Part shown: piece after piece, positions 1-8,208 of the stretch
How the letters are laid out: every line of letters starts with the position of its first letter
Position numbering within the stretch: position 1 is the stretch's first letter
NCBI GenBank assembly: GCA_016722945.1
Contig: JAEQMT010000038.1
Coordinates: forward strand, 558,001-622,000
Direction of reading: 5' to 3'
Source: Desulfofustis sp. PB-SRB1
GTDB taxonomy: Bacteria > Desulfobacterota > Desulfobulbia > Desulfobulbales > Desulfocapsaceae
Length of the DNA stretch: 64,000 nt
Notes under the pieces: model-generated
Seen by the model: the letters and a program-made list of their open reading frames with translations, nothing else
Told to the model about the DNA's origin: nothing
Databases searched by the model: none
Program-made: the position numbers and the translations under genes

Positions 1-5
1 ATATG

Positions 6-30
6 AAACCCGCCGTGGTTGGGTTTTCCC
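6..30 (+). terminator. Possible terminator of an upstream gene
   Basis: AAACCC at 6-11 and GGGTTT at 21-26 can form a short stem followed by a brief T run. It would end a gene lying before the window. The stem is only six pairs, so this is weak. Confidence 0.25.
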
Positions 31-55
31 CACCACTACACCTCAATAGCAAGAG

Positions 56-508
56 ATGCGGGCTGTAATCCAGCGGGTCACAAAAGCACGCGTCGTGGTT
101 GCACACCGCACCGTCGGCAGCATTGACGCCGGTGTCGCGGTGCTTCTGGCCGTCCACCACGATGATGGCGACAGGCAGATTCAATGGCTTGCCGAAAAAA
201 TCATCAATCTGCGGATCTTCAGTGATTCAGACGGAAGAATGAACCGCTCTCTGGCTGATATCGGCGGTGAGATGCTTATTGTCTCGCAATTCACCCTTTA
301 CGGTGATTGCCGGAAAGGGCGGCGGCCAAGCTATCATGAAGCAGCGCCGCCCGCCCGTGCACGGGAGTTGTATGAACGCTTTATCAAAGAGGTTGCCCAC
401 CACGGCACCAAAACCGCCACCGGCTGCTTTGGTGCTGAGATGGAGCTCAGCGTAACAAATGACGGCCCGGTCACCATCATTATAGATACGCCAGCGATGA
501 ACCCGTAA
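56..508 (+). CDS. dtd: D-aminoacyl-tRNA deacylase
   Basis: Hydrolyses D-amino acids (and glycine mischarged on tRNA-Ala) from tRNA in the cytoplasm, a proofreading step of translation. The 150-residue protein begins MRAVIQRVTKARV, as is usual for Dtd. It carries both family signatures: SQFTLYGD in the middle, which supplies the active-site pocket, and TNDGPVTI near the C-terminus, which fits the cross-subunit NxGPxT-type motif. Length matches the family. It is followed by a family B repeat and then the M16 peptidase gene, so it probably is not coupled to its downstream neighbour. Identification rests on recognised motifs. Confidence 0.96.
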   Translation: MRAVIQRVTKARVVVAHRTVGSIDAGVAVLLAVHHDDGDRQIQWLAEKIINLRIFSDSDGRMNRSLADIGGEMLIVSQFTLYGDCRKGRRPSYHEAAPPARARELYERFIKEVAHHGTKTATGCFGAEMELSVTNDGPVTIIIDTPAMNP

Positions 509-538
509 TGAGCCACATAACAATGAGTTGTAAAGCAT

Positions 539-677
539 GGGGAGATCGTGAAAAATGAGCATTTTCGGTCAGGATCGAGGCGCGAGGAACATGTTGCCGC
601 GGGACGACCTGCAATTACGAAGATAAATTTTTTGAGCGACGAAGAGGGTGGGCGATACGGCCGTTTTATAAGGCTCC
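539..677 (+). repeat. Family B MITE-like element, copy B1
   Basis: About 139 bp between dtd and the M16 peptidase. It matches the other B copies along its length (GAGCATTTTCGGTCAGGATC, then CCGCGGGACGACCTG, then GCGACGAAGAGG, ending CGTTTTATAAGGCTCC). The ends are diverged and I see no target duplication, so it is probably an old insertion. Confidence 0.7.
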
Positions 678-736
678 AATAGTTTTTGCGACACCGTCAA
701 TCATCAAACTGCCAACACATAGCTACGAGAATTTTC

Positions 737-3655
737 ATGCACTATAAAGCCGGAGACTCGGTGGCCGGATTTACCGTCAAGCGCGCCGAGCATATTGCGG
801 AAATCGATTCCGCCGTCTACCTGATGGAACATCAGATCCTTGGCTGCCCACTGCTGGCAATCAAAAACGATGATCCGAACAAGACCTTCTGCATCGCCTT
901 TCACACCATCCCCACCGATTCCACGGGTGTAGCCCATATTCTGGAGCATGCGGTGCTCAGCGGCTCGGTCAAATATCCCATCAAAGATGTGTTCGGCGAG
1001 TTGCACAGGGGAGGGCTCATGACCTTTCTCAACGCCATGACCGGCGCCGATATTACCTACTATCCCTTTGCCACCAAAAACCGCAAAGAGTATTTCAATC
1101 TGATGGATGTCTACTGTGACGTGGTATTTAATCCACTGCTTACCCGTCAGACATTTGACCAGGAAGGGTACCATTTTCACAAAGAGGCGGTGGATCAACC
1201 ACTTGCCTATCAAGGGGTGGTCTACAACGAAATGAAGGGCGCCTTCTCAGACCCCATCCGGCTGATCTTCCACCACCTGTTTCGCGGCCTGATGCCTGGC
1301 TCTACCTACGCATTTGAGTCGGGCGGTGACCCCGCCGTCATCCCCGAGCTGAGCTATGAGCAGTTTCGCAATTTTCATGCGGCGCACTATCATCCCAGCA
1401 ACAGTATGATCTTTGTCTATGGCGACGCCCCACTGGAAGAAGAAGTGGACTTTCTGCACGCCAACTATCTCAACAGGTTTGCGGAAAAGGAGCAGCGCCG
1501 CACCATTGACCCGGGCACCATCATTACCGAGCCGGTTCTGATTGAAGACCGCTACGGGGTGGAAACAACCGACACGGCCAACAAGACCTATCTTGCCGTC
1601 GGCACCCTGGTGGGAACCGTCTCCCAGCGCGAACGCAACGCCGCCCTGCAGGTGATTGCCAACATCTTATACAACTCCGACGGCTCGCCCTTAAAAAAAC
1701 GGATCATGGAGAGTGGCATCTGTCAGGATTTCGGCGGTCTTTACCTCTCCTCGTCATCTTTCAACACCTTGATGATAACCTATCTGGTGGGCAGTGAACC
1801 AGACTACCTTGAACGCTTCACCGAAATCTACCAGCAGGCGCTGACCGAGATAGCACAAAACGGCATCGACCAGGAGCTGGTGCTGGCCGAACTCAATAAA
1901 TTCGAGTTTACCGTGCGTGAAGAGGCCGGTAAGGCGCAACGCGGCCTGGATCTGATGGGCAAGGCGCAGACCGCGCTGAAGTACGGCAATGACCCGTTCG
2001 CGGCCCTGACCATTGACGAGCTCCTGCGGAGCATCCGCGCCAAGGCACTCAATGAACGCTATTTTGAAACGCTCATCCAGCAGAGCCTGCTCAACAACAA
2101 GGCCCAAGCCACCGTTACCCTTATTCCCGATCCCGATAAACCGCGGCAAATCGCCGCCACCGAGCAACGCGCCCTGAAGAACTACGAGAAAACCCTGAGC
2201 GAAAAAGATATTGAGCAACTCATCTCATATACCGAAGAGTTACTTGCTCACCAGCGACAGCCAAACAGTAAAGCGGATCTGGCCCTGTTGCCCAGTCTGC
2301 GCCGATCCGACTTGCCACCGTCGGTGGAGTATCAGGAGGCGCAGTCACAAGAAATGTTCAACAGTCAGGTACTGGTCAACGAACTGCCCACCAGGCGGAT
2401 CAGCTACCTCGACGTCGGCCTTGATTTTTCACGGGTGCCGCCACGTCTGTTGCCGCTGCTCGATCTGTTCGGCGTCATTATCACCGAAATCGGCACCAGC
2501 CGACTGGATTACATGGCTTTTGCCAAAAAAGCGGCAACCGTCACCGGCGGTCTCAGCCACGCCATCAACACCTATACCCACCGCGGGGCGCCCGATCAGG
2601 TACGCTGCGTCCTGTGGCTCAGCCTCAAGGCACTACCTGAATACCTGGAGCAGGCCGTCGACCTGTTGGCCGAGGTGTTGGCGGATGTATCGTTGGCCAA
2701 CCGGTTACGGATCAAGGAGATCGTCCAGCGCGAATATGCCTGGGCCGAACATGGCGCCCAGAGTGAGGGCTATCAGTTGGCGTCGCACCGGGTCTTTTCT
2801 CATCTCAGCATTGCCGGACGATACCAGGAGCTGTGCAACGGCATCACCGCGCACCGCTACCTTAAAACTCTGGCAACCGACTACGACCGATACGAGAACG
2901 ACTTTCTCGCCGATCTGCAAAGTATGGCGGAACTGCTCTTCACCCGTGATAATCTCATCTTCGCCCTTACCGCCGAGCAGCCTGAAATTACCCGTTTCGC
3001 CTCACTGGGCGATCGCCTCACCGGCGCCCTGGCAGCAGGCGGGGACCTCCCTGTCTTCCTGCCGGATGAGGGTGGTTTCCCGCGCCATGAAGCCTTTGTC
3101 ACCGCCGCTGAGATTGTCTACAACGTGCAGGGCGGAGTGCTTTTCGATGGCGACGGCTACCACGGCTCTTTTGAGGTGTTAAAGGCCTATCTTTCGCGCG
3201 ACTACCTGTGGAATACGGTACGGCAAATCGGCGGTGCCTACGGATGTTTTATCCAGTTCAGTCATATCACCGGCAATTGTGCCGTAATCAGTTATCGCGA
3301 TCCCCATGTCCGCAAGACCTATGACGCTTATGGCGCCATGGCCGATATCACGGCAGACCTGGACCTGAGTGACCAGGCCTTGGAGCAGCTGATTGTCGGC
3401 GCTTACGGCGCCCTCAATCCACACCAGAGTGTGGCCGCCCGGGGCGCCACCGCCCGTAACGAATTTTTAAACGGCATCGACCGCAACCACAAACAGGCGC
3501 GCCTCAACGAGGTCGTCGCCGCCACCCCTGCCGAGCTGCGCGGCTTCGCCGATTACTTTCACAGTTTTCAGCAACGCTGCTTCCGGGCCACCATTGGCAA
3601 CCGCAAAAAAATAGACACGGATAAGGATCTGTTTGCCCGGATCAGCGAGTTATAG
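737..3655 (+). CDS. PreP-like M16C zinc metallopeptidase (insulinase family)
   Basis: A 972-residue inverzincin protease that degrades oligopeptides inside a closed two-half chamber. The zinc motif HxxEH is seen as H67-I-L-E70-H71, with the downstream glutamate in VVYNEMKGAFSD. The second, non-catalytic half and the C-terminal M16 domain are present, giving the full length typical of PreP/M16C peptidases. An open frame reaches back to a TTG at 686, but the ATG at 737 starts a typical N-terminus (MHYKAGDSVAGFTVKR) and is preferred. No signal peptide is visible, so it is likely cytoplasmic. The next gene on the same strand begins about 60 bp downstream. The specific substrates are unknown. Confidence 0.92.
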   Translation: MHYKAGDSVAGFTVKRAEHIAEIDSAVYLMEHQILGCPLLAIKNDDPNKTFCIAFHTIPTDSTGVAHILEHAVLSGSVKYPIKDVFGELHRGGLMTFLNAMTGADITYYPFATKNRKEYFNLMDVYCDVVFNPLLTRQTFDQEGYHFHKEAVDQPLAYQGVVYNEMKGAFSDPIRLIFHHLFRGLMPGSTYAFESGGDPAVIPELSYEQFRNFHAAHYHPSNSMIFVYGDAPLEEEVDFLHANYLNRFAEKEQRRTIDPGTIITEPVLIEDRYGVETTDTANKTYLAVGTLVGTVSQRERNAALQVIANILYNSDGSPLKKRIMESGICQDFGGLYLSSSSFNTLMITYLVGSEPDYLERFTEIYQQALTEIAQNGIDQELVLAELNKFEFTVREEAGKAQRGLDLMGKAQTALKYGNDPFAALTIDELLRSIRAKALNERYFETLIQQSLLNNKAQATVTLIPDPDKPRQIAATEQRALKNYEKTLSEKDIEQLISYTEELLAHQRQPNSKADLALLPSLRRSDLPPSVEYQEAQSQEMFNSQVLVNELPTRRISYLDVGLDFSRVPPRLLPLLDLFGVIITEIGTSRLDYMAFAKKAATVTGGLSHAINTYTHRGAPDQVRCVLWLSLKALPEYLEQAVDLLAEVLADVSLANRLRIKEIVQREYAWAEHGAQSEGYQLASHRVFSHLSIAGRYQELCNGITAHRYLKTLATDYDRYENDFLADLQSMAELLFTRDNLIFALTAEQPEITRFASLGDRLTGALAAGGDLPVFLPDEGGFPRHEAFVTAAEIVYNVQGGVLFDGDGYHGSFEVLKAYLSRDYLWNTVRQIGGAYGCFIQFSHITGNCAVISYRDPHVRKTYDAYGAMADITADLDLSDQALEQLIVGAYGALNPHQSVAARGATARNEFLNGIDRNHKQARLNEVVAATPAELRGFADYFHSFQQRCFRATIGNRKKIDTDKDLFARISEL

Positions 3656-3716
3656 ACCGCCGCCATCTGCATGCGTGCTTGAAAACGCAAATGCCGGGTA
3701 GCCCACAGCCACTTTT

Positions 3717-4664
3717 ATGCGGATAACCATATCACTTTCCACCCATCGACTGGAGACCCTTTCCCGAAGTGCCGGGCTGTGGAAGGATCATGAGGTGATT
3801 ATCCTGGAAGAACCACCCAGTCAGGAGTTTCGTGATATGCTGGCTGGGAGGTTTGCCATCGATGACTACATCGCTCTGCTTGACCATGAATACCCACTCT
3901 TTGCCCAGAGCCAGTATCAGCTCCTGCGTGGTCGTGCCGCAATGGGCGCCGTTATTTTACAAAGCGAGCCGTTTATCCAGGGATTGCTCGGCATTCACGA
4001 GTTTTTCGCAGCCGGCAACGGGCCTGCCGATATCACGGCGGGCACCATTGAACATCGTATCTATAAGGCCGAGCATGAAGCCACCCGCTGTCTGATTGAT
4101 TACTACCAGGCCGCCGCCGAAAATGATTTTCAAACCCTGATCACCACGCTACTGGCCTTCGTGCGTACCGATTGTGCCCGTTTCAGACTGCGTGACGAAC
4201 TCCGCGCCGAAGAGATCATCTCCCTGCTGCAACCTGGAAAATCGACATTTGTAGAAGCCGGCGGCATGCACCTGCTGCTGCCCCGTTATCTTGAGGCAAA
4301 CCTGCCCGATGGCTGGGAAATGAGCGTCCACAGTATCGAGCAGGAGCTGCTCGATACACTGGGTCTTGGCTGGGACGGTTTCAGTCCCGGAGACGAGCTG
4401 ACCGCCCGCTATTTCGATAGGGTCCAGCCGAACAGAGAAGCAGAAACCCTGCTTGCCGCGCAGGCAATAGTCTTCACCAAGGTGATTACCAAGGGAGAGG
4501 TTGATGAGCCGGCTGACACCATTCCCCATCTCAGCCATGAATACCGGGCAAACCGGCTGGTACGCTCACTTGACGTGGCCCAATGCCGGGATATCTATGA
4601 GCAGATCACCCTCCTGCCAAGCTCTGAAGCCTTTGCCCACGCGGTCGCGATGTCCGCGAAATGA
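3717..4664 (+). CDS. Conserved-looking protein of unknown function
   Basis: 315 residues, no signal peptide or membrane segment, mostly helical composition. I do not recognise the family. Two stretches, HEVIILEEPP near the N-terminus and STFVEAGGMHLLLP around residue 178, loosely recall the Glu/His strand motifs of the TraB/ChaN-type hydrolase fold, but this is only a weak resemblance. It follows the M16 peptidase by 61 bp on the same strand and runs convergently into the FAD oxidoreductase 21 bp away. Codon use looks like its neighbours. A real gene is very likely; its function is open. Confidence 0.75.
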   Translation: MRITISLSTHRLETLSRSAGLWKDHEVIILEEPPSQEFRDMLAGRFAIDDYIALLDHEYPLFAQSQYQLLRGRAAMGAVILQSEPFIQGLLGIHEFFAAGNGPADITAGTIEHRIYKAEHEATRCLIDYYQAAAENDFQTLITTLLAFVRTDCARFRLRDELRAEEIISLLQPGKSTFVEAGGMHLLLPRYLEANLPDGWEMSVHSIEQELLDTLGLGWDGFSPGDELTARYFDRVQPNREAETLLAAQAIVFTKVITKGEVDEPADTIPHLSHEYRANRLVRSLDVAQCRDIYEQITLLPSSEAFAHAVAMSAK

Positions 4665-4685
4665 GGGAACCCTGGCGACGGGAAA

Positions 4686-5939
4686 TCAACTCAGGTAGGC
4701 ACGAACCGCCTCCGCCACCCGCGACGCACTCATCAGCGCCCACTGGGTAGCGGGCATGGTGCCGTATTCACTGCAGTTAAAGATGCCCTCGCCCACCGCG
4801 ATGGGTGCCTGAAAAGGATCAGGGGAAGGGACTTCCGGGCGTGGCAGGGCATGTTCGATGGTATAGGTGCGCAACAGTTTCCACTCAGAGACGGATGGGC
4901 CGAACCAGTCGGTGAGTTCGCCTCGAACCGTTGTCTCCATTTCTTCACTGTCCATCTCAGGATGCCCGGGGACAACCGCAGAGATGAGAGATTTTCCAGC
5001 CGGTGCATAATCAGAAGCGACCATCGAGGGAAAGTTGACACTGTTGACAATGCCGAATTCTTCGCCGTTTAGGGTGAGAAAGGGGGCACGCACGGGCGGT
5101 TGATCAGCCCCATAGTAGAAGCAGACCTCGCGGCATGATTGCATGTCCGGTCTCTTGCCGAGCAACCGGGCTGTCTCCGGGCCGTCGGCGGCCAAGACCA
5201 CCGCCCTGGCGGACACCTTCTTCCCCGATTGCAGATGGACACTGGTTCCCTCCAGCCTCTGGACACGACTGTTCAATAGCAGTGCATCGGGCGCGATATC
5301 CCGGGCAAGATAGGCAGGAATGGCGCCCATTCCACGCGCCGGTACCGCCGCATCTCCCTGGCCGAACATGCGTACCATAAATTTGAAAAAGCGGCTGGTA
5401 ACGCGAACCTCGGGGTCCAGGCAGATACCGGCCATAAACGGCCTGAGAAACTGGGTTACCATCTTCCGGGAAAACCCATAGTCGCGCCAAAAATCCTCGA
5501 CCAGCTGCTCAGGTTGACTAAAAATCCGTTCAAGGTCGATGGTGCTCACCTGCCGGGCGAGCTTGAGCAGCAGAAACCGATCACCGACGGAACCGATGGA
5601 TGAGGATATGGTGCGAAGAAAATAACGTGGTTCCCGAAGCGGGTCGGCAAGTATATGAAACCTGCCGCCGGCTCGGATACGAACGCCCGGCGGGAACCGT
5701 TTCATGGCCAACTCATCATAGTCGAGCATTTCTTCGGCGGCGGGATAGGCCAGCGGCACCACCTGGAAACCGCGATCCATGAGAAACCCATCTACCGCAT
5801 CAGTCTGCAAACGCCCGCCGATGGCGGGCTGTGCCTCCACCAGTACGATCTTATGCCCTGCTTTTTGCAGCATTCGGGCGCAAGCCAACCCACCAATACC
5901 GGCGCCTACGATCACGACATCCGTCCGCCTCTCTTCCAC
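4686..5939 (-). CDS. FAD-dependent amine oxidase / phytoene-desaturase-like oxidoreductase
   Basis: 417 residues with an N-terminal dinucleotide-binding Rossmann motif, VVIVGAGIGGLACARMLQKAGH, followed by an acidic strand end (VLVEAQPAIGGRL), the hallmark of the flavin monoamine oxidase/phytoene desaturase superfamily. A C-terminal FAD-contacting segment (FNCSEYGTMPATQWALMSASRVAEAV) matches the family layout of an aspartate/serine-rich loop followed by a helix. It is a single gene, with no carotenoid-pathway neighbours, so the substrate cannot be inferred. Such proteins are often annotated simply as NAD(P)-binding or FAD-dependent oxidoreductase. Confidence 0.88.
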   Translation of the reverse strand: MEERRTDVVIVGAGIGGLACARMLQKAGHKIVLVEAQPAIGGRLQTDAVDGFLMDRGFQVVPLAYPAAEEMLDYDELAMKRFPPGVRIRAGGRFHILADPLREPRYFLRTISSSIGSVGDRFLLLKLARQVSTIDLERIFSQPEQLVEDFWRDYGFSRKMVTQFLRPFMAGICLDPEVRVTSRFFKFMVRMFGQGDAAVPARGMGAIPAYLARDIAPDALLLNSRVQRLEGTSVHLQSGKKVSARAVVLAADGPETARLLGKRPDMQSCREVCFYYGADQPPVRAPFLTLNGEEFGIVNSVNFPSMVASDYAPAGKSLISAVVPGHPEMDSEEMETTVRGELTDWFGPSVSEWKLLRTYTIEHALPRPEVPSPDPFQAPIAVGEGIFNCSEYGTMPATQWALMSASRVAEAVRAYLS

Positions 5940-6239
5940 ACGTATCTCCTTCGGTTTATATCTTCTGGATAACTACCGGTAACATACGGGGACAACCTGG
6001 TACCCTGTAAAGCCTGAAATATCGCCTATAGCTTACTCTTGCTCTTTTATGTTTTTAGCTCCGCTACTCTTTCAGTCACAGAGCGCTGCCATGCTCCCTC
6101 AATCGTGCCTTCCCTAAAACAAAAACAGCGTCTCGCTCTATGGCGGCATGTAAAGCTTGACATGACGCTAGTGGTGCCTCAATTCCCGGGGACTTTCATC
6201 CTCATGTCACTGGCAAAAACTCTACCCCGACAGATGCCA
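5940..6239. other. Intergenic stretch with no recognised feature
   Basis: About 300 bp upstream of the FAD oxidoreductase and downstream of the DUF2237 gene, both on the minus strand. It should contain the oxidoreductase promoter. GGAGATACGT (minus strand, just before 5939) gives that gene a ribosome binding site. I see no repeat, RNA gene or strong hairpin. Confidence 0.5.
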
Positions 6240-6617
6240 TTAGCCGTGGCCATCCTCACAGGCATGTGCCAATAGGTCCTGACGCTTGATAATTCCCAGA
6301 ACCGAGGCATTGGTGGCCGCCAGAACGACCGGCGGGGCCATCCCATGTTCAAATGCCTCCTGCCACCTGGCGGCACAGACACACCAGCTATCTCCCGGCT
6401 GTAACCCGGGAAAACCGAATTCGGGACGGGGAGTTGATAAATCGTTTCCCATCTGCATGGAAAAGGCGAGAAACTCTTTGGTAACCACGGCACACACCCC
6501 ATGTACACCGTGATCCTCGGGCCCGGTAAGACAAGAGCCATCTCGATAAAAGCCGGTGGCGGGAGAGAGCCCGCACTGCTCAAGGGGAGTGCCCAGTACG
6601 TTATTTGAAACGGTCAT
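6240..6617 (-). CDS. DUF2237 family protein
   Basis: 125 residues that match the DUF2237 pattern closely: NVLGTPLEQC at the start, TGFYRDGSC, a central CAVVTKEFLAFSMQMGNDLS block, PEFGFPGLQPGD, and CVCAARWQEAFEHGMAPPVVL. The family is small, widespread and uncharacterised. Conserved cysteines and aspartates hint at a structural or metal-binding role but no activity is established. It stands alone with a relic-rich region upstream, so it is probably transcribed as a single gene. Confidence 0.88.
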   Translation of the reverse strand: MTVSNNVLGTPLEQCGLSPATGFYRDGSCLTGPEDHGVHGVCAVVTKEFLAFSMQMGNDLSTPRPEFGFPGLQPGDSWCVCAARWQEAFEHGMAPPVVLAATNASVLGIIKRQDLLAHACEDGHG

Positions 6618-6695
6618 TGGTTCCTCATGGTAAAGTTAATTAATGATAAGCTGATTAACTCGTAAATATAGACATTTACCACGCCATCAACTACA

Positions 6696-6855
6696 GATGC
6701 TTTCGTAAAATCCCATATACCAGTCATAACGGAGTTGACCCGACACTCATAATTAATTGGAATCACTGGATTCCCGCTGAAGCCTGCCCTTGAAGGGTGT
6801 AATCGAGGGCGGGAATGACGATAGCAAGAAATTTTGAAGTTTTTACGAATTCATC
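6696..6855 (+). repeat. Family A MITE-like element, copy A1
   Basis: A 160 bp element starting GATGCTTTCGTAAAA and ending TTTTTACGAATTCATC, which are inverted copies of each other. It is flanked by near-identical 7 bp direct repeats, AACTACA at 6689-6695 and AACTCCA at 6856-6862. It contains a diverged GATTCCCGC...GCGGGAATGACG hairpin with a longer loop than the other copies. It lies just upstream of the SRPBCC gene and may contribute to its leader. Confidence 0.8.
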
Positions 6856-6909
6856 AACTCCAAGCAATTTCATCAACAGCTCAGCGTATCACCACAGCAC
6901 TGCCGCGCC

Positions 6910-7338
6910 ATGAATCACCCACAGCTCACCATACGTTTTACGCACCGCCAGTGGATAATCTGTCATCAGATGCCACTACCCGCCGATGTCGTCTGGCGCA
7001 CCATTATCGATACGAGCCAATGGCCGGTCTGGGGACCATCCGTTGCCGAAATCGACTGTCCTGATCGGTATATCACCGCCGGCAGCCGGGGCCGTGTCAA
7101 AACCGTGCTGGGGTTGTGGCTGCCTTTTTTTATCTGTGACTATCAGCAATCCCGTTCGTGGAGCTGGCGGGTCGGCCACCTCCGGGCCACCGGCCATACG
7201 GTGGAACCACGCGGAGATGAGCGCTGCCTGTTATGTTTTTCGATGCCGTGGTGGGCGCCGTTCTATCTGCCTGTCTGCCACCTGGCCATCAAGGCTGTTG
7301 GCCGCCAACATACTAAAAAACAATACATAAAACCGTAG
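6910..7338 (+). CDS. SRPBCC (START/polyketide-cyclase-like) family protein
   Basis: 142 residues. The segment starting LPADVVWRTIIDTSQWPVWGPSV is the typical first helix of SRPBCC ligand-binding proteins (V-W-x-x-I-x-D-x-x-x-W-P-x-W), followed by alternating strands such as GSRGRVKTVLGLWLPFFI and a final amphipathic helix. Such proteins bind lipids or other hydrophobic ligands; no catalytic residue can be named. The gene is bracketed by MITE copies A1 and A2, leaving only short flanks. The tail GRQHTKKQYIKP is unusually basic. The start at 6910 is the first ATG in a favourable position; a somewhat later start is possible. Confidence 0.7.
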   Translation: MNHPQLTIRFTHRQWIICHQMPLPADVVWRTIIDTSQWPVWGPSVAEIDCPDRYITAGSRGRVKTVLGLWLPFFICDYQQSRSWSWRVGHLRATGHTVEPRGDERCLLCFSMPWWAPFYLPVCHLAIKAVGRQHTKKQYIKP

Positions 7339-7368
7339 AGTAGAGTTTTTCGCGACGGTATCAAGTCT

Positions 7369-7501
7369 GATGGACTCGTAAAAACCTCAACATTACTTGC
7401 TACCGTCATTCCCGCGAAAGCGGGAATCCAGTAATTTCAAATGATTATGGATTCCGATTCAACTCCACAATGACAGTAATTGGGGTTTTTACGACGCCAT
7501 C
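7369..7501 (+). repeat. Family A MITE-like element, copy A2
   Basis: A 133 bp element with inverted ends GATGGACTCGTAAAAACC and GGTTTTTACGACGCCATC. It is flanked by a perfect direct repeat AAGTCT at 7363-7368 and 7502-7507. Inside is the perfect hairpin ATTCCCGC-GAAA-GCGGGAAT. It ends 11 bp before the stop codon of the minus-strand glutamine amidotransferase gene and could act as that gene's transcript end. Confidence 0.88.
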
Positions 7502-7512
7502 AAGTCTCATCG

Positions 7513-8208
7513 CTACGAGCTGGAGGGTCGAAGATAATCGAGCAATCCGGCCAACACCTTATGCGCCTGCTCGGCATACACTGCTTTCGCGATAATCTCT
7601 TCCTCAGACTGCACCCACGGTCCGGGAGTCATATCGGCGCGGCAGTTGGCAAGCAGATCCAGGACACCCTGCCTGGTGGGTTCCAGATGACATTGCAGCC
7701 CCAGGATTCTATCATCGAGCAAAAAACCCTGGGCCGCACAACCTTCGCTGCGCAGCAGGTGGAGGCTGCCTACGGGAATCCCAAAACAGTCATGGTGCCA
7801 GTGCAGCGCCATCATGGCCGGCGGCAGCAGTCGGTGCAGGCGAGAATCACCAGAGAGGCACCGCTCAATAGAAAACCAGCCGATCTCCTTGAATTCATTT
7901 TTTCTGACGGCAGCGCCCAGCACCTCCGCAACCAATTGCGCACCCAGGCAGATACCGACAATCACGGCGCCCTGCCCAATAACCGCTTCGATGAATCGTT
8001 TTTCCTGACTCAGCCACGGATACTTCAGTTCATCACCGACCCCCATGGGGCCGCCCATAACGAAGAGCATATCAATATCTCTGGGGGGCGGCAGCGTCTG
8101 TTCCGCCCAGAAGCGGGTTACACTCAGATCGGCACCAATCGAGCTCAGCCAGGTCTCAATAAAGCCCAGCCCCTCAAACGGGACATGCTGCAGCCAGTGT
8201 ACTTTCAT
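7513..8208 (-). CDS. Class I glutamine amidotransferase (GATase1)
   Basis: 231 residues. The nucleophile elbow is visible as GICLGAQL (catalytic Cys), and the His/Glu pair as LQCHLEPT near residue 180. The N-terminal MKVHWLQHVPFEGLGFIETWL layout is that of stand-alone GMP-synthase-like amidotransferases rather than the fused guaA enzyme. It would release ammonia from glutamine, or act as a gamma-glutamyl hydrolase, on an unknown acceptor. Its ATG overlaps the TGA of the upstream amino-acid-binding protein gene (8205-8208), so the two are translationally coupled. That pairing suggests a role in amino-acid or polyamine-type nitrogen use, which is inference. Confidence 0.87.
   Translation of the reverse strand: MKVHWLQHVPFEGLGFIETWLSSIGADLSVTRFWAEQTLPPPRDIDMLFVMGGPMGVGDELKYPWLSQEKRFIEAVIGQGAVIVGICLGAQLVAEVLGAAVRKNEFKEIGWFSIERCLSGDSRLHRLLPPAMMALHWHHDCFGIPVGSLHLLRSEGCAAQGFLLDDRILGLQCHLEPTRQGVLDLLANCRADMTPGPWVQSEEEIIAKAVYAEQAHKVLAGLLDYLRPSSS

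Noticed and set aside
6640-6695. Another tiny family A element before A1
   Set aside because: GATTAACTCGTAAAT...ACGCCATCAA looks like two family A ends back to back, but the fit is loose and no duplication is visible.
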